Origin: an uncultured Clostridia bacterium | Lineage (GTDB): Bacteria; Bacillota; Clostridia; TANB77; CAG-508 | Reading direction: 5' to 3' | DNA length: 64,000 nt | Assembly: GCA_934167495.1 (NCBI GenBank) | Contig: CAKPKP010000007.1 | Location: 1 to 64,000 of the forward strand | In this document: positions 1 to 8,991 of the stretch, one piece after another | How positions within the stretch are numbered: position 1 is the stretch's first letter | Layout of the letters: every line of letters starts with the position of its first letter | Position numbers and translations under genes: made by a program | The notes under the pieces: generated by a model | What the model was told of the DNA's origin: nothing | Database searches by the model: none | What the model saw: the letters and a program-made list of their open reading frames with translations, nothing else

Positions 1-2
1 AT

Positions 3-650
3 TCATTAGACAAAAAAATAGAACTACAACAGAGAAAAATAGAAGCCCTTAAGATATATAAAAAAGGACTAATTCAAAAAATGTATCAGAAAAATTATAA
101 TAATAAAATAAAAATGGAAAAGATTCTTATACAAAAATCTATAAGAAATACTAATGATGAAAATTATAATGTATATAGCGTTAGCAACAAAGATGGTTTT
201 ATATTACAAACAGAACAGTTTAAAGATAGAATCGTAGCAAGTGAAGATACTAAAAATTATAAAGTGGTAGAAAAAGATGATTTTGCATATAACCCGGCAC
301 GTATAAATGTGGGATCTGTTGCAAGAATGAAAAAAGATACCAAGGGCATAATAAGTCCTATGTACATATGTTTTAAATGTAATGAAGAAATACTACCAGA
401 ATATTTAGAATATTTTTTTGAATCATCTAAATTTACATATGAAATGAATAAAAGGCTCGAAGGAAGCGTAAGAATGTGTTTATCATATGAATCAATGTTA
501 AATATACCAATAGAATTACCAAATAAAAATGAACAAGAAGAAATATCAAAAATTCTTAACAATTTAAGTGATAAAATAAAGTTAGAAGAAGAAAAGAAAA
601 TTAAATTAAATAAATTAAAGAAAGGATTATTACAGAAAATGTTTATATAG
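3..650 (+). CDS. hsdS: Type I restriction-modification specificity subunit (HsdS), C-terminal part, 5' end cut by window
   Basis: The frame is open from the first bases, so the gene begins upstream of the window; the ATG at 81 is internal. The first residues (LDKKIELQQRKIEALK, then GLIQKM) look like the central conserved helical spacer of HsdS. About 130 residues of a second target-recognition domain follow, then a C-terminal copy of the same helix (NEQEEISKIL, LKKGLLQKMF). In type I systems HsdS sets DNA specificity and bridges HsdM and HsdR. The spacer plus distal helix pattern is well known for the family; the recognition sequence cannot be read from this. HsdM and HsdR are not in the window and would be expected to the left. 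The stop codon lies inside the stem of a terminator hairpin. Confidence 0.85.
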   Translation, partial: SLDKKIELQQRKIEALKIYKKGLIQKMYQKNYNNKIKMEKILIQKSIRNTNDENYNVYSVSNKDGFILQTEQFKDRIVASEDTKNYKVVEKDDFAYNPARINVGSVARMKKDTKGIISPMYICFKCNEEILPEYLEYFFESSKFTYEMNKRLEGSVRMCLSYESMLNIPIELPNKNEQEEISKILNNLSDKIKLEEEKKIKLNKLKKGLLQKMFI

Positions 651-672
651 AGTAGCAAAAAAGCTACTCTAT
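647..672 (+). terminator. Hairpin terminator overlapping the hsdS stop codon
   Basis: A perfect 10-bp inverted repeat (ATAGAGTAGC / GCTACTCTAT) flanks an A6 loop, directly over and after the hsdS stop. No strong T run follows, so this may be a weak or mainly structural terminator. Confidence 0.55.
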
Positions 673-723
673 ATTGCTATATATACAAAAATGTTATAGA
701 ATGGCAATAAGAGGTAGATAAAA

Positions 724-1086
724 ATGTATAGTGAAATAGTAAAAAAGTATTTTGAAAATCCAATAAATTTAGGGAGAATTGAAAATGCTGATGCAATAGG
801 AATAATAGAAAATGAAATTTGCAGTGATATAATAAAAATATATATAAAAGCATGTGAACAAAAAAATATCATAGAAGATGCAAAATTTGCAGCTAAAGGT
901 TGTCCTCCAGTTATAGCATCATGTTGTATAGTAACAGAAATGATTAAAAATATGGAAATAGAAAAAGCAAAAACTTTAACTGCAAATGAAATAATTAATA
1001 AATTAAATGGTTTGCCAAAAGAAAAAGAACATTGTGCCGAATTAGTTATAAAAACATTAAGAAATGCAATAGAAAATATAAATTGA
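724..1086 (+). CDS. NifU/IscU-like iron-sulfur cluster scaffold protein
   Basis: This 120-residue protein matches the length and cysteine layout of IscU/NifU N-terminal scaffolds, which assemble Fe-S clusters from cysteine desulfurase sulfur. It opens with YFENPINLGRIE, like the family's N-P-x-N-x-G start. Three cysteines sit at expected places: C33 (ICSD; the family usually has CGD), C60 (KGCPPVIAS) and C104 (HCAEL). The Gly to Ser change next to the first Cys is slightly unusual. A GAGGTAG-like ribosome site precedes the ATG. There is no desulfurase or suf operon beside it, so it is a stand-alone copy between hsdS and the integrase relic. A general carrier or repair role in Fe-S assembly is inferred. 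Confidence 0.8.
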   Translation: MYSEIVKKYFENPINLGRIENADAIGIIENEICSDIIKIYIKACEQKNIIEDAKFAAKGCPPVIASCCIVTEMIKNMEIEKAKTLTANEIINKLNGLPKEKEHCAELVIKTLRNAIENIN

Positions 1087-1107
1087 AAAAGAGCCCAAGA
1101 CTCTTTT
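1087..1107 (+). terminator. Rho-independent terminator after the nifU-like gene
   Basis: A seven-base AAAAGAG/CTCTTTT stem surrounds a 7-nt loop immediately after the nifU-like stop codon. It also lies at the 3' end of the converging integrase relic, so it may act in both directions. Confidence 0.6.
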
Positions 1108-1450
1108 CTACTTTATAGAAACATTACTAACCAACATGTTCTCCAGCAAGTCCGCACTAGCCCTATCAGTAGACTCCAAATCATGAACATAAAACTTCAA
1201 AGTAGTATCGGTGCTAACATGACCTAATTTATGAGAAACAGTCTTAACATCAACATTACCAGAAATAAGCAAAGTAGCAAAAGTATGTCTCAAATCATGA
1301 AAACGAATATGAGGAAAAACATTTATAGCTAAAAAAAGAACTAAACCATTTAGGACCAGTTGCAGGATTCATAATTCTACCATCGGCAGTAGTAAAAACA
1401 TTTTCAGCACCATACCAAGATTTACCAAATGCAAGTCTCATCTTACTTTG
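1108..1450 (-). pseudogene. Relic of a tyrosine-recombinase integrase (C-terminal part only)
   Basis: The intact piece (1108-1293) encodes RHTFATLLISG, then KLGHVSTDTTLKFYVHDL, i.e. the RHT box, the LGH box and the catalytic Tyr of phage-type integrases. Reading further upstream on the minus strand continues the protein (GKSWYGAENVF, TADGRIMNP, WFSSFF), but one base is missing in an A7 run at 1331-1337, which breaks the frame. The homology stops at about 1450, exactly where the tRNA-like attachment sequence begins. The N-terminal half is absent. This is best read as debris of an older element that the present one inserted beside. It differs in sequence from the intact integrase at 1708-2904. 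Confidence 0.8.
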
Positions 1451-1494
1451 CTCATAACCCGAAGGTCGTAAGTTCGAGTCTTACCCCAGCAACC
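1451..1494 (+). repeat. Left attachment site (attL): 3' half of a tRNA-Met-like gene
   Basis: The segment reads as a tRNA 3' half: an anticodon loop containing CAT (CTCATAA), a 3' anticodon stem (CCCGA), a variable region, a perfect TPsiC arm (GTAAG, TTCGAGT, CTTAC), a 3' acceptor strand and a terminal CCA. No matching 5' half exists upstream, where integrase-relic sequence lies instead. The first 15 bases (CTCATAACCCGAAGG) recur in the same orientation at 21037. An integrase gene lies 0.2 kb inside. Together these support an integration boundary. The downstream hairpin at 1501-1532 would be the original tRNA terminator carried by the element. Confidence 0.7.
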
Positions 1495-1500
1495 AAAGTT

Positions 1501-1532
1501 ATAGCAAGTCTTTCAGAGATTTGCTATTTTTT
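1501..1532 (+). terminator. Terminator of the truncated tRNA
   Basis: A 10-bp stem (ATAGCAAgTC paired with GAtTTGCTAT, one G-T pair) is followed by a T-rich tail, 6 nt after the CCA end at 1494. This is the usual position of a tRNA terminator. Confidence 0.6.
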
Positions 1533-1707
1533 ATTTTACCCCTAAAAAGTGTCATTTGGGGAAATTTTGGGGAAGAAATCCTCACAAACCATTGATATAT
1601 CTAATAAAATTTCAGTAAAAGACTATGGGAAACCTAAAAATATATTTAGTAGTCTTTTACTATTTTTTTATCGTGAAAAGTTTAATGACTTTAGTGAAAA
1701 AAGATTT

Positions 1708-2904
1708 TTATTGACGTCCAGGTAGTAACAGATTTTCTAATGCAAATCCAGCAGTTTTATTATGAGCAATAATTGGATGTACATAGAAATTTAATGTTGT
1801 TGTTATTTGTGCATGTCCTAGTCTTGCTGATACTATTGGGACTTCAATATTTTGTGCTATGAGTAAGGTCGCATTTGTGTGCCTTAACCCATGAAAGTTA
1901 ATTACAGGTAGTCCTATTTGTTCTACAAATTTTACAAACCACTTACTAATAGTAGAAGGATGCATTGGCTTGCCATCTGCTTGTACAAATAACCTATTAG
2001 AATCAATCCATAATTCGCCACAGAACTCTTTTTGATTGTCATACCATGATTTATACTCTTCAAGTAATGAAACAACGAAATCTGGTATTCCAACTTCTCT
2101 AATAGAGCTTTCTGTTTTTGGTGTTTTAGTAAATACACCTTTTTCTGCTAAATACTGACTAGAACGATTAACGCATACAATTCCATCTTTAAAGTTTATA
2201 TCATTCCATTCAAGTCCCATAAGCTCTCCAAGTCTAACTCCAGTAAATAGTGTTAATAGGATAGCAACTTTATATTTGATTTGATCCTCTGTAAGTTCCA
2301 TTAAGTTAGAAACTAATGCTTTACTTTGTTCATCATCATAGTATCTTCTTTTAGGTTTTCTAGTTTTAGGTGGTTGAACACGTTCAGCAGGATTTGCTAA
2401 TATTAATTGCCAATAGACTGCTTTTTGTAACATAGCATGAAGAAGTCTGTGATGTTCTGCTATAGTTTTTGATGATAAAGGTTTTCCTGTCTTTTTACCA
2501 TTGTTATTTTTTCTTCTTACTATTTGAGTATCTTTACTTAACAAATCATAGAATTGCATTATGTCAGTAGGTTTAATCTTATCTACATGAAAATGTGAAA
2601 AGTAAGGTATAATTCTACTATTTAGCATTCCTAAATATCTAATATATGTTGAAGGGGCAAGCTCTTTTTCTCCATAATCTCTTTTCCATATTTCGACAAA
2701 ATCTTCAAATTTTAGAGATTTTCCTTCAATATATAAGCCTTTTTCACAATCAGCAACGAATTTAGCAAGTTCTATTTTAGCTTCCTTCATACTTTTGCAA
2801 TGAACGGTTTTAGTTTTCTTAATAGGTTTTCCTTTTAAATTGTATCCAACACATTTGACTAATCTGTAACTATCTCCTTTTCTTTTTTCAATACTCCCAG
2901 CCAT
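1708..2904 (-). CDS. int: Tyrosine-recombinase integrase of the element
   Basis: This 398-residue phage-type integrase excises and integrates the element at the tRNA-like site. In order it shows an N-terminal arm-binding domain (GSIEKRKGDSYRLV), a SAM-like core-binding domain (about 65-170) and a catalytic domain. The catalytic residues are Arg in FTGVRLGEL (R224), a Lys in KTPKTESS, HGLRH (H338, R341), RLGH (H364) and the nucleophile in LNFYVHP (Y374), a full RHRHY set. The ATG at 2904 is chosen over the GTG at 2916 because the GTG abuts the AAAGGAGG site, whereas the ATG is 11 nt from it. Integrase next to the attachment site on the element's left edge is the classic layout. A GTTAACAAG motif shared with the xis region lies upstream (2962-2970). 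Confidence 0.95.
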   Translation of the reverse strand: MAGSIEKRKGDSYRLVKCVGYNLKGKPIKKTKTVHCKSMKEAKIELAKFVADCEKGLYIEGKSLKFEDFVEIWKRDYGEKELAPSTYIRYLGMLNSRIIPYFSHFHVDKIKPTDIMQFYDLLSKDTQIVRRKNNNGKKTGKPLSSKTIAEHHRLLHAMLQKAVYWQLILANPAERVQPPKTRKPKRRYYDDEQSKALVSNLMELTEDQIKYKVAILLTLFTGVRLGELMGLEWNDINFKDGIVCVNRSSQYLAEKGVFTKTPKTESSIREVGIPDFVVSLLEEYKSWYDNQKEFCGELWIDSNRLFVQADGKPMHPSTISKWFVKFVEQIGLPVINFHGLRHTNATLLIAQNIEVPIVSARLGHAQITTTLNFYVHPIIAHNKTAGFALENLLLPGRQ

Positions 2905-3100
2905 TACCTTTTTCACCTCCTTTCAGGCATACCTATGGGTGGGAGGAAGAATAATATATCTGTTAACAAGATAAATTATATAACAAATGATAACGAAATG
3001 CAATAGGTATTAAAATAAAAATTACGTGTAAAAAATGTAGAAAAATGTCGAAAAGTTTACATGGTGAAATGCTTGATAATACTGGATTATTTCGGCTTTT

Positions 3101-3111
3101 TGTGATATAAT
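3101..3111 (+). promoter_or_regulatory. Extended -10 promoter of the helicase gene
   Basis: TGTGATATAAT combines an upstream TG with a perfect TATAAT 35 nt before the ATG. The -35 region (TGGATT at 3083, 17-bp spacing) is weak. A TGTCGAA heptamer, identical to the Spo0A-box core, lies at about 3045. Confidence 0.5.
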
Positions 3112-3145
3112 TTGACAAATAAATTGAATTAAAAGAGGTATTAAG

Positions 3146-5857
3146 ATGAACCAGAGTGTTATAAATGAAATAAATAATATAAATGAAGTTATAGATGGTA
3201 ATATAGGAGTGAAAGATTATTTGAATAGAGGATTATTATCACAAAATATATTAGCCCAGCTTAGAAACCTAGTAGAGGATGTTATTGTTTTAGATTATAA
3301 TAAAAAATATAGTGATAATTTAAATAATTCGTACGAGAATAAAAGAAAAGCATATGAAGATTTAAGTCAAAGATGTAATCCAAGATTTTTGAATGAATTT
3401 CATAAATATTTACAATCTTCAAAATCACATTACACTTCTGATTTTAATGGTGCAGAACTTTTAATGCAAAAGTATTATTATTATTTATTAAAATTAAAGG
3501 ATTTTGCAAAAGAGGAGTTTAATATTGATATTTTAAAAAATATTTCGGATTATCCTTTAAATAATGATAAATCATTAATAGATTATTATACAAAAATTGC
3601 AGAAAGAATTGAGGAAGTTGTTATAGGTACAACAAATAAATTGCAGAGTGCAAGATATTACATAGAAAAAGTAAAGCCTTTTTATATAAATAGTAAAATA
3701 TATTATGAAATTACATTATCAAGTGCAACAGATAATGTAAATAAATTTGATAGAATGATTGCATATACTAAATATGATATAATGCCAAATTATGCCATAA
3801 CAATATCTTATGCAGAAAAAGATATTGAATTGTTTTCTTCTAAAACATCTATAAAAATTATAAATAATTGGAGAATCGCAATTAGATCATGCGAAATAAA
3901 TAATATGGCAAAGATATTTGGAATCGATGATGTAGTTAAAAGTAATATGCATGAATACAACAATATAATGACGTATATGACATACTATAATTTAAATTTA
4001 TTAGATTTAGCTTTAATGCCACAAGAAATGTATTTAGAACAGAAAAAGAAAGTTCAACAAGCAGGTACTAATTATATATTTAATATGTTAGAAGCTTGTA
4101 GAGTAATAATACAAAGCAATTTAACTGGAAATAAAACGATTAGGTATTTATTATATACAATGAGAAATATAAATATAAAAAGACAGTTAGAAAGAAATTG
4201 CCCATTAGAATATATGTCTAATTTGTGCTTAAAAAGCAAATGCTTTCCATTTGAAAAAATGCCATTTGTATTATCAATGGCTGGTCATACACCAAGTGGT
4301 GAAGAACTTTTTATGTCTCAAGAGAATAATAATTGTCAAGAACAACTTTTAGCAAGACATATATTGAAGAACGTAGAACAAAAAGGTGTGCTATATACAC
4401 CTATTGATGAGTTATCAGAATATGGAGAATTAGATATACTTATAAGAAAATTTAATAGCAGACTATATGGAGATCAACTAAGATTAAAAATAATAAAAGA
4501 AAAAAATTTTGTATACATGGAAGGATATGAAAAGGATACTTTAGAAATTATTAATAAGTTAAATGATTTAGTCAATATTGGCTTAGACGGATATCATGAA
4601 AAATATGAATTCTGGAAGGCTTTTGAGAGAGAGCCACAAGATATATCTGAAGAAAAAGAAGAGATACTATCAAATTTATATTCTAATTCTTCTGTTGCAA
4701 TTATATATGGAGCAGCAGGAACTGGTAAAACAAAAATGATAAGTATTATATCTGAATTCTTCTCTGATAAAGAAAAAATATTTTTAGCTAATACAAATAC
4801 AGCTGTTGAGAATTTATCAAGAAGAGTAAATTTGAAAAAGTCACAATACTATACTATTTCAGAATATATAAAAAAAGAATATTTACCAAAAGAATGCGAT
4901 GTTCTGATTGTAGATGAGTGTAGTACTGTAAATAATGCTGATATGTTAAAAGTCTTAGATATCACAAAGTTTAAACTTCTTTTGCTAGTAGGAGATACAT
5001 ATCAAATTGAGTCAATAAAATTTGGAAATTGGTTTAGCTTTGCTAAAGAGTTTGTAGATAAAAAGGTAATTTATGAATTATCTGAAACATTTAGAAGTAA
5101 TAATAAAGATTTATTAGGATTATGGAGTATGGTAAGAAAATGTGACAATAGAATATCTGAATATATAGCCAATAAAAATTTTTCGAGTAATTTAAATGAT
5201 AGTATATTTCAAAAGAAAGATGAAGATGAAATTATTCTATGCTTAGGATACGATGGCTTATATGGAATCAATCAAATAAATAAATATTTACAAGAATTCA
5301 ATAATAATAAAAAAGTTGATTTTGGAATTAAAACATATAAAGTTGGAGATAAGGTTTTATTTATTGATACAAAAAGATTTGGAAATGTTTTGTATAATAA
5401 CTTAAAAGGAACAATAACTGATATACAAGATAGTATGGAACAAATTTCATTTGAAATAGAAATAGAAAAACCATTGATGTCATTAGATATTATGGGTACA
5501 TATGTTGAATTAATTGAAACAAAATCAGATTCATCAATAATTAGAATTACAATAGATAAAGAATTTGAAAATGATGATGACGATGAAGATAAAAATAATA
5601 TAGTGCCATTTAATATAGCGTATGCATTATCAATTCATAAGGCTCAAGGATTAGAATACAATTCAGTTAAAGTTGTAATTACAAAAGATGTAGAAAATCT
5701 AATATCTACCAATATTTTTTATACTGCTATAACAAGAGCAAAAAAATATCTTACGATATATTGGACTCCTGAAACAGGAGAAAATATTATAGAACAAATT
5801 AAAAACACAAATAATACAAAAGATTTTTATATATTTAAAAACAAGTATAATCTATAA
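3146..5857 (+). CDS. Superfamily 1 (RecD/UvrD-like) DNA helicase with a large unknown N-terminal region
   Basis: This is a 903-residue protein. The first 500 or so residues match no family I recognise. The C-terminal part is an SF1 helicase: Walker A GAAGTGKT near residue 522, Walker B VDECST near 590, VGDTYQ (motif III), LSETFRS (motif IV), SIHKAQGLEY (motif V, near 825) and YTAITRAKKYL (motif VI, near 860). The order and wording are closest to RecD-like/UvrD_C_2 helicases, which unwind DNA using ATP. It stands alone with its own promoter and converges on the OLD-type gene across a shared terminator. Helicases with long unknown N-termini beside OLD ATPases in mobile elements are often anti-phage genes; that role is inferred here. 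Confidence 0.8.
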   Translation: MNQSVINEINNINEVIDGNIGVKDYLNRGLLSQNILAQLRNLVEDVIVLDYNKKYSDNLNNSYENKRKAYEDLSQRCNPRFLNEFHKYLQSSKSHYTSDFNGAELLMQKYYYYLLKLKDFAKEEFNIDILKNISDYPLNNDKSLIDYYTKIAERIEEVVIGTTNKLQSARYYIEKVKPFYINSKIYYEITLSSATDNVNKFDRMIAYTKYDIMPNYAITISYAEKDIELFSSKTSIKIINNWRIAIRSCEINNMAKIFGIDDVVKSNMHEYNNIMTYMTYYNLNLLDLALMPQEMYLEQKKKVQQAGTNYIFNMLEACRVIIQSNLTGNKTIRYLLYTMRNINIKRQLERNCPLEYMSNLCLKSKCFPFEKMPFVLSMAGHTPSGEELFMSQENNNCQEQLLARHILKNVEQKGVLYTPIDELSEYGELDILIRKFNSRLYGDQLRLKIIKEKNFVYMEGYEKDTLEIINKLNDLVNIGLDGYHEKYEFWKAFEREPQDISEEKEEILSNLYSNSSVAIIYGAAGTGKTKMISIISEFFSDKEKIFLANTNTAVENLSRRVNLKKSQYYTISEYIKKEYLPKECDVLIVDECSTVNNADMLKVLDITKFKLLLLVGDTYQIESIKFGNWFSFAKEFVDKKVIYELSETFRSNNKDLLGLWSMVRKCDNRISEYIANKNFSSNLNDSIFQKKDEDEIILCLGYDGLYGINQINKYLQEFNNNKKVDFGIKTYKVGDKVLFIDTKRFGNVLYNNLKGTITDIQDSMEQISFEIEIEKPLMSLDIMGTYVELIETKSDSSIIRITIDKEFENDDDDEDKNNIVPFNIAYALSIHKAQGLEYNSVKVVITKDVENLISTNIFYTAITRAKKYLTIYWTPETGENIIEQIKNTNNTKDFYIFKNKYNL

Positions 5858-5866
5858 TATAAAAAC

Positions 5867-5898
5867 AACCCAGGATACATATTAAGGTATCTTGGGTT
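5867..5898. terminator. Bidirectional terminator between the helicase and OLD-type genes
   Basis: AACCCAGGATAC pairs with GTATCTTGGGTT (12 bp, one G-T) between two convergent stop codons, with A-rich sequence to its left. Confidence 0.75.
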
Positions 5899-5902
5899 AG
5901 CT

Positions 5903-7555
5903 TTAGTTATTCCATGAAGATATGTTTTTAATTAATTTTTTCATTTTAGTGTTTAGATCAAGCGAATTTATAAAATCATTTATTTCAACATTACTAAGTA
6001 CTTCTCTTGAAAAGGCTATTTTATCTCTTAAAAATTGTTTGCCTAAACCTTTTTGTAAAGAATCAAGAAAATCTTCCATATTTTGAAATTGAGAATATAT
6101 TTTTTTACTTTTTTCAAAACCTTTAACTTTTTTTATCAATGCATCAGGAATATAGTTTTCAATTTCTCTGCCTTTTGTAATCCAACACATAGTATTGTTT
6201 TTATCGCATTCTTCTTTAATTCGTTTTTTAGTAGAATTAATAGGAGAGTGTGGAGATTTTTTATCACTATCAATAATTACAATACTATTTCTATTAACAT
6301 TTATTAAATTAACTAATTCATCTTCAGATTTTTTATCTAGAGTTATATTTGAAAGCAATCTACCACCATAAAAAACACATTGATAATCTTTTCCTTCTTT
6401 TAATGTATTGTTGGACCATAATTGTATCCATTTATTTAAATAGATACGATCAGAAGGGCCTTCAACCCAAATTATACCATTTGATTGAAGTAAGTCACTT
6501 GCTTTTAATCCTAAATCATCTAAAATATTATTTTTTTGAAGATTGTCACTAGAATTAACAATTATGGATTTTTCATCAATTTTTTGTACATGTAAAATAT
6601 TAACTAGTTCATTGTTTTGAAAAGTATCTAGCATAATATTTGAGTGTGTGGTTAAAAAGAAAGTAGCACCTTTAGTAGATAAATCTTCAATATACTTTAA
6701 CAATCTTCTTTGTAGAGATGGGTGCAAATTGTTTTCTAATTCCTCAAACATAAAAATATAATCTGATATTTTTTTCCTTTCAACATCAGGAATAAGTATT
6801 GTATAGACTAAAACCATTAATATGGTTTTTAAACCGCTACCAGATTCTGATAATGCTATCCTACCTTTATCTTCTTCTCTTAAAAAGATTTCCCATTTAG
6901 TAGATTCATTATATTTTATTTGCTGTGTCACAATCTCTGTAAAATTTGCATCATCACCCATAATTTCGTTTAATTTATCTAATAAGGTGTGTCTTACTAA
7001 ATCTTCTTCATATTCATTTTTATTAAGATAATTACTAATTATTGTCGTTATACCATTGCCATTACTATCAACAGACATTTTCTCATTTTCTGTTTCTGGA
7101 AAAATATTTCTTTCAGCTAGAATTCTTTTAGGTATTTTATTTTCATAATAGATTTCTGTACCTAAACGCTTCCAATATGTTTTGTATTGTTCTTTGTAAA
7201 TATCATTATATTGTTCATAAAATTCATTTGAAGGATATTTTCCATCATTTTTAATGTTAATCTTAAAATTTTTTCCTATAAATACTTTACCAAATTCAAA
7301 ATGATTACTACCAGGTAAACCACCATAAGTATCTTCTCTAAAGGTTCTTCTAATATCCATTTCAGAAAGTTCTTTATCAGCTATTATATTTGTCTGGCGA
7401 GTTGATCTTTTTGAGTAAATCATTTCTAAAATATCCAATATGCTAGATTTACCGATATTATTCTTTCCAATAATAATATTAATAGGTTGTAAATTACTTA
7501 TTTCTGCATGCTTAAAGCATTTATAATTTTCAAATACTATATTTTTTATATCCAT
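5903..7555 (-). CDS. OLD-family ATPase with C-terminal TOPRIM nuclease domain
   Basis: The 550-residue protein has an ABC/SMC-type ATPase domain: Walker A GKNNIGKSS (30-38), signature LSESGSGLK (235-243), Walker B FMFEE (268-272) and H-loop TTHS (H304). A TOPRIM domain follows, with Glu in WVEGPSD (E365), the DxD pair IIDSDKK (D429, D431) and a downstream REIENYIP. This architecture defines overcoming-lysogenization-defect (OLD) nucleases, which cleave or nick DNA; GajA of the Gabija defence system is one example. It is followed on the same strand, 11 nt upstream, by the DUF6076-like gene, so the two form an operon read leftward. The neighbouring helicase points the opposite way, unlike standard gajA-gajB. 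A defence role is inferred. Confidence 0.85.
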   Translation of the reverse strand: MDIKNIVFENYKCFKHAEISNLQPINIIIGKNNIGKSSILDILEMIYSKRSTRQTNIIADKELSEMDIRRTFREDTYGGLPGSNHFEFGKVFIGKNFKINIKNDGKYPSNEFYEQYNDIYKEQYKTYWKRLGTEIYYENKIPKRILAERNIFPETENEKMSVDSNGNGITTIISNYLNKNEYEEDLVRHTLLDKLNEIMGDDANFTEIVTQQIKYNESTKWEIFLREEDKGRIALSESGSGLKTILMVLVYTILIPDVERKKISDYIFMFEELENNLHPSLQRRLLKYIEDLSTKGATFFLTTHSNIMLDTFQNNELVNILHVQKIDEKSIIVNSSDNLQKNNILDDLGLKASDLLQSNGIIWVEGPSDRIYLNKWIQLWSNNTLKEGKDYQCVFYGGRLLSNITLDKKSEDELVNLINVNRNSIVIIDSDKKSPHSPINSTKKRIKEECDKNNTMCWITKGREIENYIPDALIKKVKGFEKSKKIYSQFQNMEDFLDSLQKGLGKQFLRDKIAFSREVLSNVEINDFINSLDLNTKMKKLIKNISSWNN

Positions 7556-7565
7556 ATATTACTCC

Positions 7566-8804
7566 TTATTTATCTTGCTCATCTACCCATTTTTCAAATT
7601 CTTCATGAGTTATTTTTCCAGAGCAGAAATCTTTATACATCTGTTTTCCTGTTTCTCTGTATTGGTCAAGGTCTTTTTTATATATTTCTATTTCTGGATT
7701 TCTATCACGTCTAAGTTGTTTTTTACTTCCAAGTTTTCTATATCTATCATAAGCAGGATCATTTTCTAATTTCTTTTTTTGATATTCTCTATTTCCAATA
7801 TCTTTACAAGTTAATTTGTCTTCCATAATTCTATCACAATAAGTTACTGTTTCTTTATGTGTTATAAAATATCTTCCACAATTACCACATATTTTAATAA
7901 GTTTATTATTTACTGCTACTACATTAAATAGTGTAATATAAAAACTTGTAAATAGGTTAGTAGTTTCAAATTGTTGAAGACTATGAAGTTTCCTTCCAGT
8001 AGGATCTACTTCTTCGATAGCAGAAACTAATGCATTGACATCATAGAATTTAATCAAATCCTTTTGTATAGGAAAACTACTATATTGATAATCTAATAAA
8101 TCTGTTGAATGAAAATCTTGTTTAAATTCTGCAAAAGCATTTGGATTAATTTGATTATATAAGAAAAATATTTGCTTATGTGTTAAATATTTCATGTCAA
8201 AAGGATTATCAATACTATAAACAAAATTAATGCATTTTTTGAAAATATTTTGATAGTATATTAAATTATCTTTTTCTTTATCATAATATTTTTTTGCTAG
8301 TTCAACTATTTCTTTTACAGGGTATAAAGTATCTAGTTCAATATACTTAATATCTTTATCATCCAGTTTATCTATAAAATAATCAAAGAAATTTATAAAA
8401 AACAATAAATAATCATTAAATTCATCAAAATTATAACTTATAAAATCTATTAGAGAGAGATCATAATGTTCAACAGCTGTAGTTGGCTCGAAAACAATAT
8501 AACCTTTTAATTTTTCAACATTATCTTTAAAAGTTAATGGCGCTGATTCAACAGTTTTATCTATTTCAGTAATTGATTTTAATTCATTAAGTATTTTTTC
8601 TCGTTCTGATTCAGAATTTGCCTTCTCAAGTTCTAGTACTAATTGTCCAAATCTTTCATCTAGTGGAACATTCCTTAAATTTGCTAAATATTTATTATTA
8701 TTTTTGCTGATAGGTTTACTTAAGTATGCTCCTGAAGTATGAATGAATATTTGAGAAAAGTATGAAGAATCAAAAGAAATACCTATTTTATTTTTTCTTT
8801 CCAT
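7566..8804 (-). CDS. DUF6076-like protein with C-terminal zinc-binding cysteines
   Basis: The 412-residue protein has no known catalytic domain. Its C-terminal third carries CGNCGRYF (C306, C309), TYCDR (C323) and TCKDIG (C333), followed by a basic helical stretch; this pattern resembles DUF6076 proteins of Firmicutes. The spacing suggests a structural zinc site. The N-terminal 300 residues are mostly helical and polar with no membrane segment. It is the first gene of a leftward operon with the OLD-type nuclease, so a partner or regulatory role for that nuclease is plausible but unproven. A GGAG-type ribosome site precedes the ATG, and a TTTGTTAACAAA palindrome lies directly upstream (8816-8827). 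Confidence 0.6.
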   Translation of the reverse strand: MERKNKIGISFDSSYFSQIFIHTSGAYLSKPISKNNNKYLANLRNVPLDERFGQLVLELEKANSESEREKILNELKSITEIDKTVESAPLTFKDNVEKLKGYIVFEPTTAVEHYDLSLIDFISYNFDEFNDYLLFFINFFDYFIDKLDDKDIKYIELDTLYPVKEIVELAKKYYDKEKDNLIYYQNIFKKCINFVYSIDNPFDMKYLTHKQIFFLYNQINPNAFAEFKQDFHSTDLLDYQYSSFPIQKDLIKFYDVNALVSAIEEVDPTGRKLHSLQQFETTNLFTSFYITLFNVVAVNNKLIKICGNCGRYFITHKETVTYCDRIMEDKLTCKDIGNREYQKKKLENDPAYDRYRKLGSKKQLRRDRNPEIEIYKKDLDQYRETGKQMYKDFCSGKITHEEFEKWVDEQDK

Positions 8805-8815
8805 ATCAAATCTCC

Positions 8816-8827
8816 TTTGTTAACAAA
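8816..8827. promoter_or_regulatory. TTTGTTAACAAA palindrome, candidate operator
   Basis: A perfect 12-bp palindrome sits just upstream of the DUF6076-like start. Its half, GTTAACAA, recurs at 8916 and (inverted) 8940 before xis, and at 2962 before int. Confidence 0.45.
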
Positions 8828-8915
8828 TCATAAAAAAACCAAAAGATTCGTTTTGATAACTGAATTTACTTAATCTAGTAGGAATTTTATCATATTGCGG
8901 AGTATAATTCAATTA

Positions 8916-8948
8916 GTTAACAAGAAAAACTTTATAAAACTTGTTAAC
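8916..8948. promoter_or_regulatory. Inverted GTTAACAAG / CTTGTTAAC pair upstream of xis, candidate operator
   Basis: Two 9-bp half-sites in opposite orientation are separated by 15 nt, between a possible -10 (TATAAT near 8903) and the excisionase gene. The position suits a repressor or directionality-factor binding site. The binding protein is unknown. Confidence 0.5.
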
Positions 8949-8991
8949 GATGGCTAGCCAATTAAAATACTTAATGAAAGGAGGCATTTGT

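Noticed and set aside
257..658. Minus-strand 133-residue reading opposite hsdS
   Set aside because: Overlaps entirely with a well-supported gene and has no recognisable domain or ribosome site.
1451..1494. A complete tRNA-Met gene
   Set aside because: Only the anticodon loop to CCA end is present; upstream bases encode integrase relic and cannot pair as a 5' half.
3146..7555. Naming the helicase plus OLD pair Gabija (gajAB)
   Set aside because: The two genes converge instead of being co-directional, and the helicase looks RecD-like with a large unknown N-terminus rather than GajB-like.
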